41,610 bases of DNA, from the NCBI GenBank assembly GCA_015234115.1, contig JADFWP010000003.1, positions 57,306 to 98,915 on the forward strand, given 5' to 3'. Under the pieces are notes generated by a model. The model was not told where the DNA came from, made no database searches, and saw nothing but the letters and a program-made list of their open reading frames with translations. This DNA comes from Magnetococcales bacterium. Its GTDB lineage: Bacteria; Pseudomonadota; Magnetococcia; Magnetococcales; Magnetaquicoccaceae. Positions 37,294-41,610 of the stretch are shown here, one piece after another (the first letter of the stretch is position 1; each line of letters starts with the position of its first letter). The position numbers and the translations under genes are program-made.

Positions 37294-38844
37294 ATGGGAA
37301 TCTTGAATCTTGCTTTGAAAAAATTCCACGGCGGAGTGCATCCGAAAGAAAACAAGGACCTTGCCAAGCACTGCCCGATCGAAGAACTGCCAATGCCCAA
37401 GCGGCTCTACGTCCCCTTGCAGCAGCACTCCGGCACTGCCTGCGAACCGTGCGTCAAGCCGGGTGACAAGGTTTTCAAGGGACAACTGATCGGCAGAACC
37501 ATCGCCAATGTCTCCTCTCCGGTCCACGCCCCCACCTCCGGCACCATCGAAGCGATCCTGGATCATGTGGTCGGCCACTACTCGGGCCTGACCGACCAAT
37601 GCGTCGTCCTGCTGCCGGACGGCAACGATCAGTGGGATCCGTCGCTCAAAGGGCTGGACAACCCCTTCGAGGCCGACTCCAAGGCCATCCGCGACAAGGT
37701 GCGCGATGCCGGCGTGGTCGGATTGGGCGGAGCGGTCTATCCCACCCACATCAAGCTCTCCCCGCCCAGGGGCAAGCCGGTGGATGTGATGCTCATCAAC
37801 GGGGTGGAGTGCGAACCCTACATCACCAACGACACGCGCATCATGGAAGAACGCTCGCGCGAAATCGTCGAAGGGGCGCAGTTGATGATGCGGGCCATTC
37901 AATGCTCCAGTTGCCTGATCTGCATCGAAGCCAACAAACCCGGCGCGATCCAGGCCATGGAAAAGGCCGTGGAAGGGGTGCCGAACTTCCGGGTGGTGGT
38001 CCTGCCCGTGCGCTATCCCCAGGGTGCGAAAAATCAACTCATCGAGGCCATCACCCATCGTCAGGTGCCCTCGGGAGGTCGCTCCACCGATACCGGCGCC
38101 ACGGTGCAGAATGTCGCCACCTCGGCTGCGGTCCGCGATGCCGTCCTTTATGGCCGTCCCCTGATCCGCCGCGTGGTCACGGTCTCGGGGCGCGGCATCG
38201 TCCGTCCCGCCAATCTCGATGTGCCCATCGGCACGCCAATCCAGGATCTCATCGACCACTGCGGCGGACTCAAACCCGGCGTCCAACAGATCATCATGAA
38301 CGGCCCGATGATGGGAACCGCGCTCCACGATCTGCAATCCCCGGTGGTCAAGGCCACGGCCGCCGTGCTGGCGTTCATGCCGAATGAAATTCACAACGAA
38401 CCGGAACAACCCTGCATCCGTTGTGGCAACTGTCTGGAAGTGTGTCCGGTCGAATTGACCCCGTGCGAAATCGTCTGGCGCGCCAAGCACGATCTGATCG
38501 ACCAGTTGCCCGAGGTCCACGTCAAGGACTGCATCGAGTGCGGCAGTTGCGCCTATGCCTGTCCGGCCAATATCCCGCTGGTGCATTATATCCGTTACGG
38601 CAAGATGGCCGTGGCCGCCAAACGGAACGAAAAAGAGAAAACTGAAATGACCCGCCTGCGCAATCAGGCCAAACTGGCGCGCCTTGAGGCGGAAAAGGCC
38701 GAAAAGGAACGCAAGAAAGAAGAGATGCGTCTGGCCTCCGAAGCCCGCAAAAAAGCGGCCGCCGCCGCTCCCAAGCCTGCGGCCGACGCACCGGCCGCAC
38801 CGGCCGCGCCCGCCCCAACCTCCACTGTGGAGAGCCATTCATGA
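37294..38844 (+). CDS. rnfC: Rnf complex subunit C, NADH-binding Fe-S flavoprotein
   Basis: This 516-residue peripheral subunit carries FMN and the NADH site and passes electrons to RnfB through two 4Fe-4S clusters. Visible are the N-terminal barrel-sandwich part (VHAPTSGTIEAI), GLGGAVYPTHIKL, NGVECEPYITND, and the cluster motifs CIRCGNCLEVCP from residue 374 and CIECGSCAYACP from residue 413. The C-terminal tail is a charged Lys/Glu coiled coil ending in an Ala/Pro stretch, as in gamma-proteobacterial RsxC but shorter. GAGGA lies 7 nt before the ATG; the stop overlaps rnfD (ATGA). Confidence 0.96.
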   Translation: MGILNLALKKFHGGVHPKENKDLAKHCPIEELPMPKRLYVPLQQHSGTACEPCVKPGDKVFKGQLIGRTIANVSSPVHAPTSGTIEAILDHVVGHYSGLTDQCVVLLPDGNDQWDPSLKGLDNPFEADSKAIRDKVRDAGVVGLGGAVYPTHIKLSPPRGKPVDVMLINGVECEPYITNDTRIMEERSREIVEGAQLMMRAIQCSSCLICIEANKPGAIQAMEKAVEGVPNFRVVVLPVRYPQGAKNQLIEAITHRQVPSGGRSTDTGATVQNVATSAAVRDAVLYGRPLIRRVVTVSGRGIVRPANLDVPIGTPIQDLIDHCGGLKPGVQQIIMNGPMMGTALHDLQSPVVKATAAVLAFMPNEIHNEPEQPCIRCGNCLEVCPVELTPCEIVWRAKHDLIDQLPEVHVKDCIECGSCAYACPANIPLVHYIRYGKMAVAAKRNEKEKTEMTRLRNQAKLARLEAEKAEKERKKEEMRLASEARKKAAAAAPKPAADAPAAPAAPAPTSTVESHS

Positions 38845-39908
38845 GTATGACTTCCTTGAAGATCTCCTCCTCGCCGTTCGTGCACGATGGCACGTCAATT
38901 CCGGCCATCATGCAGGCCGTCATCTGGTCGTTGTTGCCTGCCGCCGCTTTGGGTGTCATGGTCTTTGGCTGGTCGGCCCTGTTCGTGATGCTGATCACCA
39001 CCCTCGCCTGCGTGATCACCGAACGAATCCTCAACGCCATCCGCAGCCGCCCCTCCACCATCGGAGACCAGTCCGCCGCCTTGACCGGTCTGCTGCTTGC
39101 CATGACCATGCCCTCCAACTCACCCTGGTGGTTGTGCGTGGTCGGTGGCGTTTTCGCCATCCTGCTCGGCAAACAGCTCTATGGCGGACTGGGCTACAAC
39201 ATGTTCAACCCGGCGCTCATCGCCCGCGTCTTTCTGCTCATCTCCTTTCCGGTACAGATGACCACTTGGCCCGCGCCAGTTCCACTGTTGAGCGAACACG
39301 CCCATACCCTCTCCGAGGGGCTGGCCATGATCCTCTCCGCTCCCTTTGGCACCCCGGAGTTGCTGGATGCCCTCTCCACGGCCACGCCACTGGGCCAATA
39401 CCGCACCGAAACCGGCATGGGTCACACGGTCCGCGAAGCCCTGGGCGGCAATTTCGGCTTCGATCTCTTCTCCGCCGCAACCGGCCTGATCAAGGGATCG
39501 CTGGGTGAAACCTCGGCCATCCTGCTGACGCTCGGCGGTATCTATCTGTTGCGCAAAAGGATCATCACCTGGCACATTCCCATCACCATGTTGCTGGGAT
39601 GCATTGTGCCGGCGATCATCTTCTGGCTGATCGATCCCACCAAATACCCGGATCCTTTGTTCCATCTGGTCACGGGCGGGCTGATCATCGGGGCCTTTTT
39701 CATGGCCACGGACATGGTGACCTCGCCGGTCACCCCCATGGGTCAGATCATTTTCGGTCTGGGATGCGGAATTCTGACCTATCTCATACGCACATGGGGT
39801 GGATATCCGGAAGGGGTGTCGTTCGCCATCGTCATCATGAATGCGACCGTGCCGCTCATTGACCAGTATTCGCGGCCCGTGACCTACGGCAAAAAAAAGT
39901 CAGCATAG
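38841..39908 (+). CDS. rnfD: Rnf complex subunit D, FMN-linked membrane protein
   Basis: This 355-residue membrane protein is homologous to NqrB and carries a covalently bound FMN. The likely attachment site is T182 in LSTATPLG. Further family marks are GDQSAALTGLLLAMTMP, GGLGYNMFNPAL and MATDMVTSPVTPMGQ. The ATG overlaps the rnfC stop by four bases. It has eight or nine membrane segments and a normal length. Confidence 0.96.
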   Translation: MSMTSLKISSSPFVHDGTSIPAIMQAVIWSLLPAAALGVMVFGWSALFVMLITTLACVITERILNAIRSRPSTIGDQSAALTGLLLAMTMPSNSPWWLCVVGGVFAILLGKQLYGGLGYNMFNPALIARVFLLISFPVQMTTWPAPVPLLSEHAHTLSEGLAMILSAPFGTPELLDALSTATPLGQYRTETGMGHTVREALGGNFGFDLFSAATGLIKGSLGETSAILLTLGGIYLLRKRIITWHIPITMLLGCIVPAIIFWLIDPTKYPDPLFHLVTGGLIIGAFFMATDMVTSPVTPMGQIIFGLGCGILTYLIRTWGGYPEGVSFAIVIMNATVPLIDQYSRPVTYGKKKSA

Positions 39909-39922
39909 GAGGGAGGCCACCA

Positions 39923-40534
39923 ATGCCGCATTTTCTCAAGATGGGTCTGATTCTCATGGTCGTGGGTCTGATCGCCACCACCATCCTGGCGGGTGTCGAA
40001 GATGTCACCCGCGCTCCAATCGCCAACACCCAACGTCAGGAGTTGCTCAACGCCCTGGCCCAGGTGCTGCCCAAGGGGTTTGACAACTCGCCTGAAAAGG
40101 ATTTTGTGCAACTGGGTGACAAACGGATCAACCGCAAGGCCAAGCCCGTGCCTTTCTACCGCTCCCGCAAGGGCGGCGAGGATCACGGCGTGGCCTTCAT
40201 GGTCACCGCCCCGGACGGCTACTCCGGCAATATCGACATCCTGGTCGGCATGACCGCCAGTGGCACCATCACCGGCGTCAATATCGTGGCCCATGCCGAA
40301 ACTCCGGGCCTCGGCGACAAGGTGGTCAAAACCGACTGGCTCAAATCCTTTCTGGGCAAAAACCTGAAAAATGCCAAGTGGGGCGTCAAAAAGGATGGCG
40401 GTGAATTCGATCAGTTCGCCGGCGCCACCATCACCCCGCGCGCCATTGTCAACGCGGTCAAACGCGGACTGGAATATGTCGCGGAAAATCAGGAAAAAAT
40501 CTTCAAAACCCCGGCCGAGGAGAGTGCCAAATGA
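39923..40534 (+). CDS. rnfG: Rnf complex subunit G, periplasmic FMN-binding protein
   Basis: This 203-residue protein has one N-terminal membrane anchor (about 5-25) and an FMN-binding domain facing the periplasm. The FMN is covalently linked to T169 in the motif AGATITPRAI, here with Ala in place of the usual Ser. The TPGLGDKV segment is also typical. GGAGGGAGG lies shortly before the ATG. It overlaps rnfE by the ATGA arrangement. Confidence 0.95.
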   Translation: MPHFLKMGLILMVVGLIATTILAGVEDVTRAPIANTQRQELLNALAQVLPKGFDNSPEKDFVQLGDKRINRKAKPVPFYRSRKGGEDHGVAFMVTAPDGYSGNIDILVGMTASGTITGVNIVAHAETPGLGDKVVKTDWLKSFLGKNLKNAKWGVKKDGGEFDQFAGATITPRAIVNAVKRGLEYVAENQEKIFKTPAEESAK

Positions 40535-41139
40535 GCGACTCAACCCAGGATATCATGGTCAACGGATTCTGGAAAAACAATGGCGTGTTTGTCCAGATGC
40601 TGGGCATGTGCCCGACTCTGGGCGTCACCACCTCGGCAGAAAACGGCATCGGCATGGGACTGGCGACCACGGCTGTGCTGGTGGGATCCAATCTGGTGGT
40701 CTCGATGGTGCGGAAAGCGGTTCCAAACGATGTGCGCATTCCGGCCTTCATCATCATCATCGCCTCGTTCGTGACCATCGTTGATCTGTCGATGAACGCT
40801 TTCGTGCATGATCTGCACAAGGTGCTGGGGCTGTTCATCCCGTTGATCGTGGTGAACTGCATCATCCTGGGACGGGCCGAGGCCTTTGCCTCGAAAAATT
40901 CCATTCTGGGTTCCGTTCTCGATGGCGTTTTCACCGGATTGGGCTTCACCTTTGCACTGACCCTGCTGGGCAGTGTCCGGGAACTGCTCGGTTCCGGACA
41001 GTGGCTGGGCCATCAGGTGCTCTCCGCCGACTACCAGCCGGTTCTGGGGTTCATCCTGCCGCCTGGCGCCTTCATCGCCCTGGGGTTCATCCTCATGACC
41101 TACAAGTGGATCAATCAAAGGTCCGCTGCCAAACCATGA
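40531..41139 (+). CDS. rnfE: Rnf complex subunit E
   Basis: This 202-residue membrane protein is the partner of RnfA and homologous to NqrD. It has six membrane segments with the typical GMCPTLGVTTSAENG segment (Cys for the shared 2Fe-2S cluster) and PLIVVNCIILGRAEAFASKN. The ATG overlaps the rnfG stop by four bases. It ends the operon; no nth gene follows, unlike in E. coli, and a terminator comes 33 nt later. Confidence 0.96.
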   Translation: MSDSTQDIMVNGFWKNNGVFVQMLGMCPTLGVTTSAENGIGMGLATTAVLVGSNLVVSMVRKAVPNDVRIPAFIIIIASFVTIVDLSMNAFVHDLHKVLGLFIPLIVVNCIILGRAEAFASKNSILGSVLDGVFTGLGFTFALTLLGSVRELLGSGQWLGHQVLSADYQPVLGFILPPGAFIALGFILMTYKWINQRSAAKP

Positions 41140-41171
41140 TGTTCCACGGGATGCAACGGCCTGATCCCATG

Positions 41172-41201
41172 CGGGAATGGTTTACCCATTCCCGTTTTTT
41201 T
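41172..41201 (+). terminator. Intrinsic terminator of the rnf operon
   Basis: A perfect 9-bp stem, cgggaatgg (41172-41180) and ccattcccg (41186-41194), with loop tttac, is followed by seven T. It lies 33 nt after the rnfE stop. Confidence 0.9.
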
Positions 41202-41423
41202 GTAACTATTCAGCACCCCGCCAAAAAAAGATCCTTGACAGAGTTTTTCGCCGTTTTTTGGCAATCCAAGTGCAGGTCGGGAGATCGCCAGATTTTGCTG
41301 TTCCTTGACCGTCCGCAGTGCGTTCCTCCACAGATGATTTGATCCATCACCCCCACCACATGGCGTCGCCATATCTGCGATCCTGGTGGTACTGAGGGGG
41401 CAATTTTTTGTCTGAAAAAGTTG
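41202..41423. other. Intergenic region after rnfE
   Basis: No gene is seen in this stretch. A TTGACA at 41235-41240 has no fitting -10 box at the usual distance. A loose C-rich/G-rich inverted repeat, with ends near 41350 and 41400, may be part of the transposon end in front of the probable transposase start. Confidence 0.3.
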
Positions 41424-41432
41424 TGCTATAAT
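41424..41432 (+). promoter_or_regulatory. Extended -10 promoter
   Basis: The sequence TGCTATAAT is a perfect extended -10 box. There is no good -35 box, which extended -10 promoters do not require. It lies 33 nt before the TTG of the short ORF below. Confidence 0.55.
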
Positions 41433-41465
41433 CCCCGCATCAACCCAATGCGAGGAGATGACCCG

Positions 41466-41570
41466 TTGAACATCAATGCCGAAGAGATCCGTTCCAAAGT
41501 TGAGCAGATAAAAAGCCTGCTCCGCGAGGAGACGGCCATTTCTCCAGCGCTTCTGGTTGCCACCGTATGA
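41466..41570 (+). pseudogene. Truncated N-terminus of a probable IS66-type transposase
   Basis: A TTG start with GAGGAG about 8 nt upstream opens a 34-codon frame: residues such as INAEEIRSKVEQIKSLLREE and AISPALLVATV, then a stop. The helical start followed by ISPAL resembles the beginning of IS66-family transposases, recalled from memory and not searched. The normal sequence would continue beyond this point, so the frame is probably cut by another insertion or by an assembly joint at about 41567. On the minus strand an open frame enters from the right edge over the same place and may belong to that second element. Confidence 0.35.
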
Positions 41571-41610
41571 CGGCGTAGGGCATCGGTCAGGGCATTTTCA
41601 TAAAATCCGG

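Noticed and set aside
41235-41264. TTGACA promoter after the rnf terminator
   Set aside because: No -10-like hexamer at 16-18 nt distance; the extended -10 at 41424 is a better candidate for the downstream ORF.

Overview
The window is high-GC DNA from a gram-negative, signalling-rich bacterium of the Pseudomonadota. It carries complete Rnf, AcpS/PdxJ and AsmA-type genes and many hybrid histidine kinases, CheC/CheD-type chemotaxis proteins and GGDEF proteins. The style, including C-rich/G-rich hairpins between genes, resembles the magnetotactic Magnetococcales. That placement is an impression from the sequence and was not tested; no magnetosome gene was recognised.

Layout. (1) 1-3104: the N-terminus of a membrane-anchored Pro/Ala-rich protein on the minus strand, a RelA/SpoT-type (p)ppGpp protein whose hydrolase residues are intact but whose synthetase residues are lost, a stand-alone receiver protein, and a small hypothetical. 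(2) 3105-9524: an intergenic inverted-repeat element, then a three-gene minus-strand operon: periplasmic solute-binding protein, membrane hybrid kinase with three PAS domains, and a REC-GGDEF diguanylate cyclase, with stop/start overlaps. (3) 9555-10913: a TrpB2-type tryptophan synthase beta chain. (4) 11232-30252: an atypical chemosensory locus. It has cheR (plus), then a minus-strand group with a tandem-CZB chemoreceptor, a fused SpmA-SpmB membrane protein and an unknown protein. Next comes a tightly packed minus-strand operon of about 11.7 kb: cheA, cheY, cheC, hybrid kinase, REC-kinase, a REC / metallo-beta-lactamase fold / double cyclic-nucleotide-binding-like protein, second cheC, cheD, pdxJ, acpS. 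A second chemoreceptor is divergent from cheA. No cheB and no separate cheW are present. (5) 30283-33694: an AsmA/YhdP-like envelope protein bracketed by two related terminator hairpins. (6) 33782-35823: a broken DUF1016 (YhcG-type) gene carrying palindromic tandem repeats, a small Cys-rich protein and an Mrp/ApbC ATPase. (7) 35984-41201: a complete rnfABCDGE operon with a possible leader ORF and hairpin in front and a clear intrinsic terminator behind. (8) 41424-41610: a promoter and the first codons of a probable transposase remnant, interrupted at the window edge.

How the parts work together. The chemosensory operon probably sends input from two chemoreceptors through CheA to a single-domain CheY, with CheC/CheD and CheR for adaptation. 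Two further kinases and the multidomain REC-MBL-CNB protein are embedded in the same transcription unit, so the output may be something other than a flagellar motor. The operon in region 2 is a self-contained sensor: ligand-binding protein to kinase to c-di-GMP. The Rnf complex couples ferredoxin and NAD to an ion gradient and is probably the electron source for low-potential reactions; the neighbouring Mrp ATPase fits the Fe-S demand of that complex.
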